Part shown: piece after piece, positions 7,503 through 16,246 of the stretch
Numbering within the stretch: the stretch's first letter is position 1
How the letters are laid out: each line of letters starts with the position of its first letter
Source of the DNA: CATQHW01 sp965243545
GTDB taxonomy: Bacteria; Spirochaetota; Spirochaetia; SZUA-6; Bin103
Length of the DNA: 64,000 bases
Direction of reading: 5' to 3'
NCBI GenBank assembly: GCA_965243545.1
Contig: OZ251573.1
Coordinates: forward strand, 372,001 to 436,000
The notes under the pieces: generated by a model
What the model saw: only the letters and a program-made list of their open reading frames with translations
Databases searched by the model: none
Told to the model about the DNA's origin: nothing
Program-made: the position numbers and the translations under genes

Positions 7503-10328
7503 ATGGCTGAGACGGACGCCGGCGCGCAGGACCGGCCCGAGGTGGTTCCCGGCACGGCCGGCAGCGGGAGGCTGTTCGACGAACGGCCGATGACGCCGGC
7601 GCCGGTCGAGTGCCTGGGCATGACGTTCGCGTCCGAGGACGCGCGGCGCGCCCACTTCCTGGAGCGGCTGCGCGAGCTGCTGCCGGAGCTGCGCAAGCGG
7701 CCCGACTTTCCCGCCGGCGAGGACGAAGACATCCTGCGCCTCTCCGACCCGCCCTGGTATACCGCCTGCCCCAACCCGTTCCTGGTCGACTTCGTAAGGC
7801 ACTACGGCCGCCCCTACGACGCCGGCGAGCCGTATCACCGCGAGCCGTTCGCGGTCGACGTGAGCGAAGGGAAGACCGATCCGCTCTACCGCGCGCACGG
7901 CTACCACACCAAGGTGCCGCACCGGGCGATCGTGCCGTCGATCCTGCACTACACCCGGCCCGGCGACCTGGTGCTCGACGGGTTCTGCGGGTCCGGCATG
8001 ACCGGCGTGGCCGCGCAGTGGTGCGGCGCCGCGCCCGACGACTACCGGCGGAAGATCGAGCGGCAGTGGCGGGACGAGGGCCGCCCCGCGCCGGAGTGGG
8101 GAGCGCGCCGCGCGATCCTGGGCGACCTGTCGCCGGCGGCGACCTTCATCGCCGGCAATTATAACACGCCGTTCGACGTGGCCGCCTTCGCCGCGGCGGC
8201 GCGCCGGCTCCTGGACGAGGTGGAAGCCGAGATCGGCTGGATGTACGAGACGCTCCACACCGACGGAAAGACCAAGGGCCGGATCAACTACACGGTATGG
8301 AGCGAAGTTTTTTCGTGCCCGGAGTGCACGGGAGAGGTCGTGTTTCTCGACGAGGCGCTCGACATGGCCACCGGGCAAACGCGCGCCGAATTCCCGTGTC
8401 CAACATGCTCCGCAACTCTCACCAAAAAACGGCTCGAACGTAGCTACGTATCACGCTACGACCGAGCGACCGGAACAACGATCAGCACTCCCAAGCGGAT
8501 ACCTGTGTTCGTCGATTACCACACAGATAGTGGACGCTCCGGGAAGCAGATCAAGAAGGATGACCTGGCACTATTGAGTCGTATCGAGGAGTCCGACTTT
8601 CCACTTGAGGCGCCGACCACGGAGTTGCCTTACATGCACATGACGCACGAGCGGGCACACATGGATCGCGCCGGAATCACCCATCTGCATCACTTCTTCC
8701 TGCCGCGAGCAGCGCATGCGCTTGCCGCGCTGTGGCGGCGCGTTATGGCGTTCGGCGATACTCGGCTACGGAACGCGATGCTGTTCCTCGTAGAGCAGGC
8801 CATATGGAACTTGACGCTATTGAATGCATATAGGCCGACTGGATTCTCGCAGAATTCTCAGTGGTTCAAGGGCGTGTACTATGCGCCTTCGCAGCACGCC
8901 GAGTGCTCACCGTCGTATGTCCTGAACCGTAAGGCATCCCACTTAAGTAAAGTCTTCTCGCAAACTCACCTTGGACACAACGTCACAGTTTCGACCGGCG
9001 ACTGCGGCGAGACGGCGCTGCCGGACGACTCCATCGACTACGTGTTTACCGACCCACCGTTCGGGGAGAACATCTACTACGCCGACCTCAACTTCCTGGT
9101 CGAGTCGTGGCACCGCGTCCTCACCGCCAGCCGCCCGGAGGCGATCATCGACCGCGCCAAGGGCAAGACCATCGCCGACTATCAACGCCTCATGCAGCGC
9201 TGCTTCGCCGAGTATTGCCGCGTCCTCAAGCCGGGACGCTGGATGACCGTCGTCTTCCACAACTCCCGCAGCGCCGTCTGGAACGCCATCCAGGAAGCGA
9301 TGCTCGCCGCCGGCTTCGTGGTCGCCGACGTGCGCACCCTCGACAAGCAACAGGGTTCCTACCGCCAAGTCACCAGCACCGCCGTCAAACAGGACCTGGT
9401 GATCTCCGCCTACAAACCCAACAACGGCCTGGAAGCGCGCTTCCGGCTCACCTCCGGCACCGAGGAGGGCGTGTGGGACTTCGTGCGGACCCACCTGCGC
9501 CAACTGCCGGTGTTCGTCGCCAAGGAAGACCGCGCCGAAGTGATCGCCGAACGGCTGCATCATCTGCTGTTCGACCGCATGGTCGCCTTTCACGTGCAGC
9601 GCGGCGTGCTGGTGCCGCTGTCGGCCGCCGAATTCTCCGCCGGGCTCACGCAGCGCTTTCCCGAACGGGACGGCATGTTCTTCCTGTCCGAGCAGGTCCC
9701 GGAATACGACCGCCGCCGCCTCAAGACCAAGGAGCTGCTGCAGCTCTCCATCTTCGTCGACGACGAGGATTCGGCGATCCGGTGGCTGCGGCAGTCGCTC
9801 ACCAGGAAGCCGCAGACCTTCCAGGAGGTGCACCCGCACTTCATCCGGGAACTCGCCGGCTGGCGCAAGCACGAGGAGATGCTGGACCTGTCGGCGCTGC
9901 TGGCGCAGAACTTCCTGCGCTACGACGGCGCGGGCGACGTGCCCAGTCAGATTCACGCCTATCTGTCGAGCAACTTCAAGGAGCTGCGCAACCGGGACAA
10001 GGACGACGCCGAACTGCGCGCCGGCGCCAAGGACCGCTGGTACGTCCCCGACCCGAACCGGGCCAGCGACCTGGAGAAGCTGCGCGAGCGCGGACTGCTC
10101 AAGGAGTTCGAGGAGTACCGGCAATCCCCGCAGCGCCGGCTCAAGGTGTTCCGCATGGAGGCGGTGCGCGCCGGCTTCAAGCGCGCGTGGCAGACGCGCG
10201 CCTACGCCACCATCGTCGAGGTCGCCGCCAAGATTCCCGACGACGTGCTGCAGGAAGACCCCAAGCTCCTGATGTGGTACGACCAGGCCGTCACCCGCGC
10301 CGAAGCGCGTCTTGGGAGAAGCGGTTAG
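7503..10328 (+). CDS. Large zinc-ribbon DNA methyltransferase (N4-C/N6-A type)
   Basis: A 941-residue protein. A conserved N-terminal block (residues 82-146: DPPWYTACPNPF, REPFAVD, RAHGYHTKVPH) leads to the SAM-binding motif LDGFCGSGMTG at 158-168. A zinc ribbon follows with CPEC at 272-275 and CPTC at 299-302. The catalytic motif IV is TDPPFGEN at 516-523. The remaining ~400 residues are helical and unassigned, and may be target recognition or partner binding. It should methylate an amino group on host DNA. No separate restriction gene accompanies it other than the rpn gene 36 bp upstream, so it may protect DNA from Rpn; that is inference. Two truncated stubs of this gene lie upstream. Confidence 0.8.
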   Translation: MAETDAGAQDRPEVVPGTAGSGRLFDERPMTPAPVECLGMTFASEDARRAHFLERLRELLPELRKRPDFPAGEDEDILRLSDPPWYTACPNPFLVDFVRHYGRPYDAGEPYHREPFAVDVSEGKTDPLYRAHGYHTKVPHRAIVPSILHYTRPGDLVLDGFCGSGMTGVAAQWCGAAPDDYRRKIERQWRDEGRPAPEWGARRAILGDLSPAATFIAGNYNTPFDVAAFAAAARRLLDEVEAEIGWMYETLHTDGKTKGRINYTVWSEVFSCPECTGEVVFLDEALDMATGQTRAEFPCPTCSATLTKKRLERSYVSRYDRATGTTISTPKRIPVFVDYHTDSGRSGKQIKKDDLALLSRIEESDFPLEAPTTELPYMHMTHERAHMDRAGITHLHHFFLPRAAHALAALWRRVMAFGDTRLRNAMLFLVEQAIWNLTLLNAYRPTGFSQNSQWFKGVYYAPSQHAECSPSYVLNRKASHLSKVFSQTHLGHNVTVSTGDCGETALPDDSIDYVFTDPPFGENIYYADLNFLVESWHRVLTASRPEAIIDRAKGKTIADYQRLMQRCFAEYCRVLKPGRWMTVVFHNSRSAVWNAIQEAMLAAGFVVADVRTLDKQQGSYRQVTSTAVKQDLVISAYKPNNGLEARFRLTSGTEEGVWDFVRTHLRQLPVFVAKEDRAEVIAERLHHLLFDRMVAFHVQRGVLVPLSAAEFSAGLTQRFPERDGMFFLSEQVPEYDRRRLKTKELLQLSIFVDDEDSAIRWLRQSLTRKPQTFQEVHPHFIRELAGWRKHEEMLDLSALLAQNFLRYDGAGDVPSQIHAYLSSNFKELRNRDKDDAELRAGAKDRWYVPDPNRASDLEKLRERGLLKEFEEYRQSPQRRLKVFRMEAVRAGFKRAWQTRAYATIVEVAAKIPDDVLQEDPKLLMWYDQAVTRAEARLGRSG

Positions 10329-10425
10329 CGAGGTAGATGGACGGCGTATCGTAACGTTCGACTCCGCAGCCCGCAGCTACCGTACGCGGGACCGGGAACC
10401 GAAGGTCCGTCTCCCGGCCCGGCGG
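10324..10425 (-). pseudogene. Remnant of a type II methyltransferase 3' end
   Basis: Read on the minus strand this stretch encodes PGRETDLRFPVPRTVAAG..VERY, closely matching SGQETDLQLRVPRTVAAE..ERY in the C-terminus of the methyltransferase at 1926-3035. DNA similarity is also visible (GCTACCGTACG, AGGTCCGTCTCC). No more of the gene is present, as the neighbouring dioxygenase starts to be coded at 10426. It is probably a leftover of an older duplicate of the region. Confidence 0.6.
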
Positions 10426-11178
10426 TCAACGGGCGCGGGCGAGGGGTTGACCCTGGCCGGGGGCGTGCGGGGGCTCCAGGATGCGGCGTTGGCGGTCGGT
10501 GACGGCCAGGCCGTCCGCCGTCGGATAGTCGGCCGCCCACGACGCGCCGTGGTGGTGGTACTTGTAGAACAGCGTGCGGCGCTCGCCGGCGCCGGACCAC
10601 GGCAGCGCGCCGTGCGTGAGCGCCTCCGTGAACAGGACCGCAGTGCCGGCCGGCCCGGTGACCGCGCGCACGAACGGCGGCCGGCGGGTCAGGTCCTTCC
10701 ACTCCTCCGGGAACGGGTAGTTGCTCTTGTGGCTGCCGGGCACGCAGCCGAAGCCGCCGTCCTGCGGCCCCACGTCGGCCAGGTTGTAGGCGGCGACGAA
10801 CAGCCCGCTGTACATGCGGCCGTTGCGGAAGTCGTAGGACTGGATCGGATTGTACGGGGCGCCGCCGCCGTGCAGGGTGGCGCCGATCGGGCTGAGGCCG
10901 GCGCGGATGACGTCCAGGTAGACGTGGTCGAGACGGTAGCCGTCGCCCAGGACCTCGCGCAGGTACGGCGCCACCGCCGGGTTGTCGATGACGTCCAGGA
11001 ACGGCCGGCCCCAGCGGAGCATGCCGCCGAAGCGGTGGGTCGCTTCGTCCGCTCCCATCTCCACGGCGATGCGTTCGTCGAGCAGCGCGTTGAGCGCGCG
11101 CAGCTGATCGCCGTCGAGCGCGTTCGGGACCGTCAGGTACCCCTGCAGGTCGAACAGGTATCGTTCATTTTCGGTCAT
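10426..11178 (-). CDS. Phytanoyl-CoA dioxygenase family protein (Fe(II)/2-oxoglutarate)
   Basis: A 250-residue PhyH-family dioxygenase. It begins with ERYLFDLQGYLTVPNAL, contains a beta-barrel core with GGFGCVPGSHKSN and TEALTHGALPW (likely the distal iron-ligand His), and an Arg in GERRTLFYKYH for 2-oxoglutarate. The ATG at 11178 is preferred to the GTG at 11187 because it matches the start of the related gene at 63831. The family hydroxylates varied small molecules using iron, oxygen and 2-oxoglutarate; the substrate cannot be predicted. It is transcribed toward the methyltransferase, alone. Confidence 0.85.
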   Translation of the reverse strand: MTENERYLFDLQGYLTVPNALDGDQLRALNALLDERIAVEMGADEATHRFGGMLRWGRPFLDVIDNPAVAPYLREVLGDGYRLDHVYLDVIRAGLSPIGATLHGGGAPYNPIQSYDFRNGRMYSGLFVAAYNLADVGPQDGGFGCVPGSHKSNYPFPEEWKDLTRRPPFVRAVTGPAGTAVLFTEALTHGALPWSGAGERRTLFYKYHHHGASWAADYPTADGLAVTDRQRRILEPPHAPGQGQPLARAR

Positions 11179-11301
11179 GTGGCGCACCCCCCGCGGGTAT
11201 GAGTGGTCCTGAGCCTACCAGCCCCGCCCCGTTCCGGCTACCGCCCGCCGCGCCGGGGGAGCGTGGCGGGCGCGGCCGGCCCCACGTCGACGCGCGGCGA
11301 A

Positions 11302-11330
11302 TTGCGCGCTAGGCGGCGAGCAACTACGAT
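11302..11330 (+). promoter_or_regulatory. Candidate sigma70 promoter of the permease/ATPase pair
   Basis: TTGCGC and TACGAT separated by 17 bp, just upstream of the ATG at 11342. Transcription would begin about 5 bp before the start codon, giving a nearly leaderless message. Confidence 0.35.
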
Positions 11331-11341
11331 CTGCTCGCTTC

Positions 11342-12664
11342 ATGGCCCTCTCCCTCGTCATCAGGTACCATCTGATGCCGGCGGCCACGCGGTTCTTTCG
11401 GCGGGCGAACGCACGCTCGTTCGTAGCTGCTATTCCCATTGCGGCGTTGATCGGGTTTGCCTATTGGCGATTCTTCAGCGCGATTCAGCAACTTGCCGAG
11501 GCGCCGCTGTCGTTGCGGGACGCGCGCCTCGGCGCCTTGGCCTTGGCGGGTCTGGCGCCGGTCCTGTTTCTCCGTGCGCCCGTCACGCGCGGATCGTCGA
11601 TATTCCACTCTCTGGCGGCCGACCCGGCGACCAGCCTCAAGATCGTGACGCTGATGAACGCCGGCTCCAGGTTTCCGTATGCGCTGTTGCCGGTGCTTGG
11701 AGCAGCGCCGTTCGTGTTTCGTCTCTCGACCTCGGTCGAGCAGGCACTGCTCCACGTGGCCGGTGACGTAACGTACGTGCTCGTCTTCAGCAGCGCTGCG
11801 GTGCTCATCGACGCCGCGTGCATCAGGCGCCCGCCGCGCAGAGTGCTGCTGGCGCTTGGCGTTCTTGCCCTTGTCTGCGCCTGGACACTCGTGCTTGCGC
11901 ACGGGCCGTTGGCCGGCATAGCCGTAGCCGCCGTGAACGTCATGGCGCTCTGCGTCTGCTGGACGCTGGTCATTCCGCGTATGGACCCGGCCCTGGTCCG
12001 GGGGTACTTCAATCGGCGCGTGACGCATGACCGAGGAACCCGCCGGCTGCGGCGGATCATCGACCTCTTCGGCGTAGAGACCGGAGTGTATCTGGATAGC
12101 TTCGTGTTCACCGGCGCGTCGGCGATTCCCTTGATCGCGGCGCTTGCGGTGTACGCATACCTGGTCGTGTTCCTGGTGCGCGGAGCGCACGGGGACGATC
12201 CGCTCGCTACGGTGATGGCGCTTGGATTCGGCGCCGCGTTTCTGCATGGCAGCGTATTGATCGAGAGCTTCCGCAACTTCAACCTCACGTTCGCCAAGAT
12301 GCAACCCGTTACCTTCTTTCGCCTTACTCGACTGATGCTGACGCCGCACTGCGCGGTAATCGGGGTTGCCATCGCGGCGCTGATCGTGTTGCTCGCGCCG
12401 CTCGGTCTGATGCAGCCGGCGCCCGTTCTGATCTTGATGTCCTTCGCCGTGTTCCTTCCGGCCCTCGCCTGGTCGATCGCCGTGCGATTCCTGCGCAGCC
12501 GTCTGTTGGCCGGCCTGTACTACGCAGTGCTGGCGCTTGGCGGCGTGGTGCTGGCCGTGACCGTTCCGGCGGCCTATGCGCCGTACGCCGCGGCGACGTG
12601 CGCGGTCGCGTATCGCCGGGGAATGCGGCGATTCGCCGATCTGACGGTCGAGGATCGGGCATGA
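11342..12664 (+). CDS. ABC transporter permease-like membrane protein
   Basis: A 440-residue integral membrane protein with about ten to twelve hydrophobic segments (for example FVAAIPIAALIGFAYW, LGALALAGLAPVLFL, IAALIVLLAPLGLM). It has no recognised signature domain, but it overlaps the following ATPase gene by ATGA and is therefore almost surely the membrane half of an ABC-2-like exporter. Charged cytoplasmic loops (RRVTHDRGTRRLRRII) lie in the middle. The cargo is unknown. No close family could be named by eye; assignment as permease rests on topology and context. Confidence 0.65.
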   Translation: MALSLVIRYHLMPAATRFFRRANARSFVAAIPIAALIGFAYWRFFSAIQQLAEAPLSLRDARLGALALAGLAPVLFLRAPVTRGSSIFHSLAADPATSLKIVTLMNAGSRFPYALLPVLGAAPFVFRLSTSVEQALLHVAGDVTYVLVFSSAAVLIDAACIRRPPRRVLLALGVLALVCAWTLVLAHGPLAGIAVAAVNVMALCVCWTLVIPRMDPALVRGYFNRRVTHDRGTRRLRRIIDLFGVETGVYLDSFVFTGASAIPLIAALAVYAYLVVFLVRGAHGDDPLATVMALGFGAAFLHGSVLIESFRNFNLTFAKMQPVTFFRLTRLMLTPHCAVIGVAIAALIVLLAPLGLMQPAPVLILMSFAVFLPALAWSIAVRFLRSRLLAGLYYAVLALGGVVLAVTVPAAYAPYAAATCAVAYRRGMRRFADLTVEDRA

Positions 12665-13380
12665 TCGAGCTGCATGCGGTCACCAAGCAATACGCTTCGG
12701 GCGATGGCGTGTTCGATCTCAACTTCACGCTCGACGCAGGTATCACCGGATTCCTGGGGCGCAACGGCTCCGGGAAGACCACGACCATGCGGATCATCAT
12801 GGGGCTGCTGCGCCCCGACCGCGGACAGGTGCGCATCGACCGGCGCGATCTGTGGCGGTTCGAACACGTCGTCTCCTTGAAGAAGGACCTGGGTTACCTG
12901 CCGAATGAAGACTACTTCTTCGAGCGGCTGTCGGGGCGGATGAATCTGGAGTACCTCAGCCTGCTGAAGACCGGCCGGCGTGACGCATACACGGCCCTCG
13001 ACGACGTGATCAAACGTCTCGATGTGGACACGTTCATCGACGACCCGTTCGGGGCCTGTTCGACGGGAATGAGGAAGAAGATCCAGTTCATCGGCGCGCT
13101 TGTCGGCGAGCCGGCGCATCTGGCGCTCGATGAGCCGCAGAGCGGAATGGACGTGCTGGCCGGCATCGTACTCAAGGAGCTGTTGCTCGAGCTTCGCAAC
13201 AAGGGAACCACCATATTCGTGAGCAGCCACGTGCCCGAGGTCTTCGGTACGCTTGCCGACCGGCTGCTCATCATCGATGGCGGGCGTATCGTCGCCCAAC
13301 ACCACGCTCCGTTTGCCGAAACGCCGGTCGATCTGTATCTGCGGGCGATCTCCCGGCCGCGCGGACCGGTGCGCGCGTAG
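12661..13380 (+). CDS. ABC transporter ATP-binding protein
   Basis: A 239-residue ATPase of the ABC-2 exporter type. Walker A is GRNGSGKTT, Walker B is LALDEPQSGMD, the switch His is in VSSHVPEV, and the signature is the divergent STGMRKK in place of LSGGQ, as often seen in ABC-2 systems. The ATG at 12661 overlaps the stop of the permease gene. It should power export by the upstream permease. Confidence 0.88.
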   Translation: MIELHAVTKQYASGDGVFDLNFTLDAGITGFLGRNGSGKTTTMRIIMGLLRPDRGQVRIDRRDLWRFEHVVSLKKDLGYLPNEDYFFERLSGRMNLEYLSLLKTGRRDAYTALDDVIKRLDVDTFIDDPFGACSTGMRKKIQFIGALVGEPAHLALDEPQSGMDVLAGIVLKELLLELRNKGTTIFVSSHVPEVFGTLADRLLIIDGGRIVAQHHAPFAETPVDLYLRAISRPRGPVRA

Positions 13381-13392
13381 GCTAGGCCCGGA

Positions 13393-15612
13393 TCAGCCGG
13401 AGAGCGTCTGCGCGCGGTGCATCCGCCGTTGCGATTGCACCAGGCCGTGGTAGATGCCGCCGGCGGCCATCAAGTCGGCGTGGGTGCCGATCTCGGCGAT
13501 GCGGCCCTTGTCGAGCACGACCAGGCGGTCGGCGTTGCGCAGAGTGGCCAGCCGGTGCGCGATAGCAAAGGTGGTGCGCCCGCGCATCAGCGCGAACAGT
13601 CCCTCCTGGATCGCCTCCTCCGTTTCGGTGTCGACCGACGCGGTCGCTTCGTCCAGGATCAGGATGCGGGGATCGTGCAGGATGGCGCGCGCGATCGCCA
13701 CGCGCTGGCGTTCGCCGCCCGACAGCCGCTGCCCGCGCTCGCCGACTGCGGTGTCGTAGCCGTCCGCGAACGCGCAGATGAAGTCGTGGGCGCCCGCGAC
13801 CTTGGCGGCGGCGATGATCTCCCGCCGCGCGGCGTCCGGCTTGGCGTAGGCGATGTTCTCCGTGATCGAGCCCGCGAACAGGAAGGTCTCCTGCAGCACC
13901 GCGCCGATCTGCCGGTGCAGGCCGCGCTGCTCCACGTCGCGCAGATCGACGCCGTCGATGGTGATGCGCCCCTCATCCGGGTCATACAGCCGCATCAGCA
14001 GGTTGATCAGGGTCGACTTGCCGGCGCCCGAGTGGCCGACGATACCGATCATCTCGCCCGGTTCGACCTGCAGCGAGATGTCGTCCAGCACCGGCTCGTG
14101 GCTCCGATAGCCGAACACCACGGCGTCGAAGCTGACGCGGCCGGCGATCCGGTGCGGCCGGGCGTCCGGCGAGTCGGCGACTTCGGGCGGCTCGTCGATG
14201 ATCTCGAACACCCGCTCGGCGGCGCTCATCGATTCGGCGAACTGGCGCGGCAGGCTGGCGATCCAGACCAGCGGCCCGTAGATCATCATGGCGTACTGGA
14301 CGAACTGCACCAGCTCGCCCACCTTCATCTCCTCTCCCAGGACCAGGTAGCCGCCGGCCAGAAAGACCAGCAGCTCCCCGGCGCGCAGGATGAAGCTCCA
14401 GGTCGGCATGAGGTTGGCCCAGGTCCGCTCGTTGCGCAGCACGACGTCGCGCAGCTCGGCCGACCGCTGCCGGAAGCGGCCGGCCTCCGAACGCTCCCGG
14501 CCGAACGCCTTGACCACGCGGATGCCGGCCAGGATGTCCTCGAGCAGCGTGTCGACCTTGTCGAACAGGCGGTTTTGCCGCTTGAACAGCGTCCGCACGT
14601 GGTGCCGGACGCTCTGCGAAAGCAGGGCGACCAGCGGCGCCGGGACCAGCACCAGCGCCGCCAGCCGCCACTCGCGCGTGAACAGGATGGCGGCGACGCC
14701 GATCAGGATGAGCACCTGCGAGATGCTGTCGGTGAGCCAGAAGTTGATGAACGACTGGATGTTGCGCGTGTCCCGGCTGACCCGGTTGAGGATGTCGCCG
14801 GCGTCGCGCGCGCTGAGGTAGCCGAGCGACAGCTTCTGCACGTGCGTGAACACCGTGCGGCGCAGGTCGCGGGTCAGGCCGGTGGCGATCCGGGTCGTCG
14901 CCCGGTGGCGCATGGCGTCCAGGAGCGCGGCGCCGGCGTACGCCAGCGCCAGCGCGCCGACCAGCGTCAGCACGGCGCGCAGATCGGCGCGTTGCGGCGT
15001 CAGGTAGTCGTCGATGAGGATGCGCGTGAGCTCCGGCGGCAGCAGCGCCAGCAGCGTGTGCGCCCCGAACAGCGCCAGCACCGCCGCCACCCAGCGGAGC
15101 TGCCGCCGCGCGATCTCCCAGAGACGGCGCGCCATGGCCGCCGTGTTGGTGCAGGCTCGGCACACTCGGGTGTTGGGGTCGAGGCGGCGGCCGCAGGCGG
15201 GGCAGACCGCTTCATCCGGCGCGTCGCGGTAGCGCGGGTCCTTGCCTTCGATGATACGGTTGAGTGCCCGCGCGACGGTCGCGTAGTGCGGCGCGTAGCG
15301 CATCGAGTAGCGCGCCAGCGTCTGCGCTCCGTCCCCGCCGCGCCCGCCGGCCGCCGCCCGTTCGGCGATCAGGCGGCCCGATCCGACCATGTTGTCGGCC
15401 CGGAACCGGCGCACCTCCGCCAGCGCGATCGTCCGCCACCGGCCGCCGGCCGGCAGCACCGCCACCCTCGTGGCGCCGGCCACGGTCCAGCCGGACCCGT
15501 AACGAGCGCCGGCGGTCAGGTCGGCCGGCAGCGCGTACCGGACCTCCTCGCCTTCCAGCGCCTCCGCAGCCGCTTCGGCGGCGCCGGGCGGCAGATCGAA
15601 GAGCAGCTTCAC
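13393..15612 (-). CDS. ABC exporter (fused TMD-NBD) with N-terminal zinc ribbon, second of pair
   Basis: A 739-residue half-exporter. Residues 1-~130 form a divergent soluble domain, then a zinc ribbon (CPACGRRLDPNTRVCRAC), a six-helix type I exporter membrane domain (~165-450) and a complete nucleotide-binding domain with Walker A VGHSGAGKST, signature LSGGERQR and Walker B ILILDEATASVD. It starts with GTG at 15612, 22 bp after a DUF1854 gene that is coupled to a second, paralogous exporter. The same trio is annotated elsewhere as associated with cyanophycin metabolism, but no cyanophycin synthetase is in this window. It probably forms a heterodimer with the 16243 product. Confidence 0.85.
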   Translation of the reverse strand: MKLLFDLPPGAAEAAAEALEGEEVRYALPADLTAGARYGSGWTVAGATRVAVLPAGGRWRTIALAEVRRFRADNMVGSGRLIAERAAAGGRGGDGAQTLARYSMRYAPHYATVARALNRIIEGKDPRYRDAPDEAVCPACGRRLDPNTRVCRACTNTAAMARRLWEIARRQLRWVAAVLALFGAHTLLALLPPELTRILIDDYLTPQRADLRAVLTLVGALALAYAGAALLDAMRHRATTRIATGLTRDLRRTVFTHVQKLSLGYLSARDAGDILNRVSRDTRNIQSFINFWLTDSISQVLILIGVAAILFTREWRLAALVLVPAPLVALLSQSVRHHVRTLFKRQNRLFDKVDTLLEDILAGIRVVKAFGRERSEAGRFRQRSAELRDVVLRNERTWANLMPTWSFILRAGELLVFLAGGYLVLGEEMKVGELVQFVQYAMMIYGPLVWIASLPRQFAESMSAAERVFEIIDEPPEVADSPDARPHRIAGRVSFDAVVFGYRSHEPVLDDISLQVEPGEMIGIVGHSGAGKSTLINLLMRLYDPDEGRITIDGVDLRDVEQRGLHRQIGAVLQETFLFAGSITENIAYAKPDAARREIIAAAKVAGAHDFICAFADGYDTAVGERGQRLSGGERQRVAIARAILHDPRILILDEATASVDTETEEAIQEGLFALMRGRTTFAIAHRLATLRNADRLVVLDKGRIAEIGTHADLMAAGGIYHGLVQSQRRMHRAQTLSG

Positions 15613-15634
15613 GGCGGCGGCTGCTTGCGGCCGC

Positions 15635-16246
15635 TCACAGGAGCCCTTCCAAGGTGCGCAGCACGGAGCGGTCGAGTCCGGTGTAGTCGGCCACCTCGAA
15701 CCGGTTGCCGTCGACGTCGACGATTACCAATCGCCCCGCGCCCACCGCAGTGACGTTGTTCTTGCCGCTCTGCACGGTGAAGCGGCGCCGGCCGGCGTCG
15801 GTGTCGACCGTCCAGTAGGAGTAGCCGAACTCCTCCTTGAGCTCGCGTATCCGCTCGATCCGGGGCGTGAAGTAGCGCCGGTCGAGCTCGCCGCGCAGGA
15901 TCGCCGCCTGTTCGGGGGCAAGGTCGTCGAGCGATTCGATCATGCCGATCTCGCCGCCGTCCGGGTCGCGTAGCGACACGTAGGCGTCGGCGGCGCTCAG
16001 CGGAAAGGCGCGGAAGGCGTCGATCCGCTCGTATCGCTCCGGCTCGTCTCCGCGCACGGTCAGCGCGACGAAACCGCCGGCGGTCCGTTCCAGGCGCAGA
16101 TCGGCCGGCCGCAGCATCCGCAGGGTATGCGCCCGGCGGCGCTTCCGCGCGCTCTCATCGGCCCCGCCATCCTCCGCGCCGCCGGCGCCCTGTCCGGCGC
16201 CGGTCCGCTGCTCGGAGCCGGCGGCGTCCCGGTCCCGGCCGCTCAT
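15635..16246 (-). CDS. DUF1854 family protein between two ABC exporters
   Basis: A 203-residue soluble protein. The first ~45 residues are charged and low-complexity. The rest matches the DUF1854 pattern, including FRAFPLSAADAYVSLRDPDG, a glycine-Glu-Ile-Gly repeat (GGEIGMIESLDDL), YFTPRIERI and FEVADYTGLD. It has no catalytic motif. Its ATG overlaps the stop of the upstream exporter gene (ATGA) and it is followed closely by the second exporter, so it is likely an accessory subunit of that transporter pair. Confidence 0.75.
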   Translation of the reverse strand: MSGRDRDAAGSEQRTGAGQGAGGAEDGGADESARKRRRAHTLRMLRPADLRLERTAGGFVALTVRGDEPERYERIDAFRAFPLSAADAYVSLRDPDGGEIGMIESLDDLAPEQAAILRGELDRRYFTPRIERIRELKEEFGYSYWTVDTDAGRRRFTVQSGKNNVTAVGAGRLVIVDVDGNRFEVADYTGLDRSVLRTLEGLL

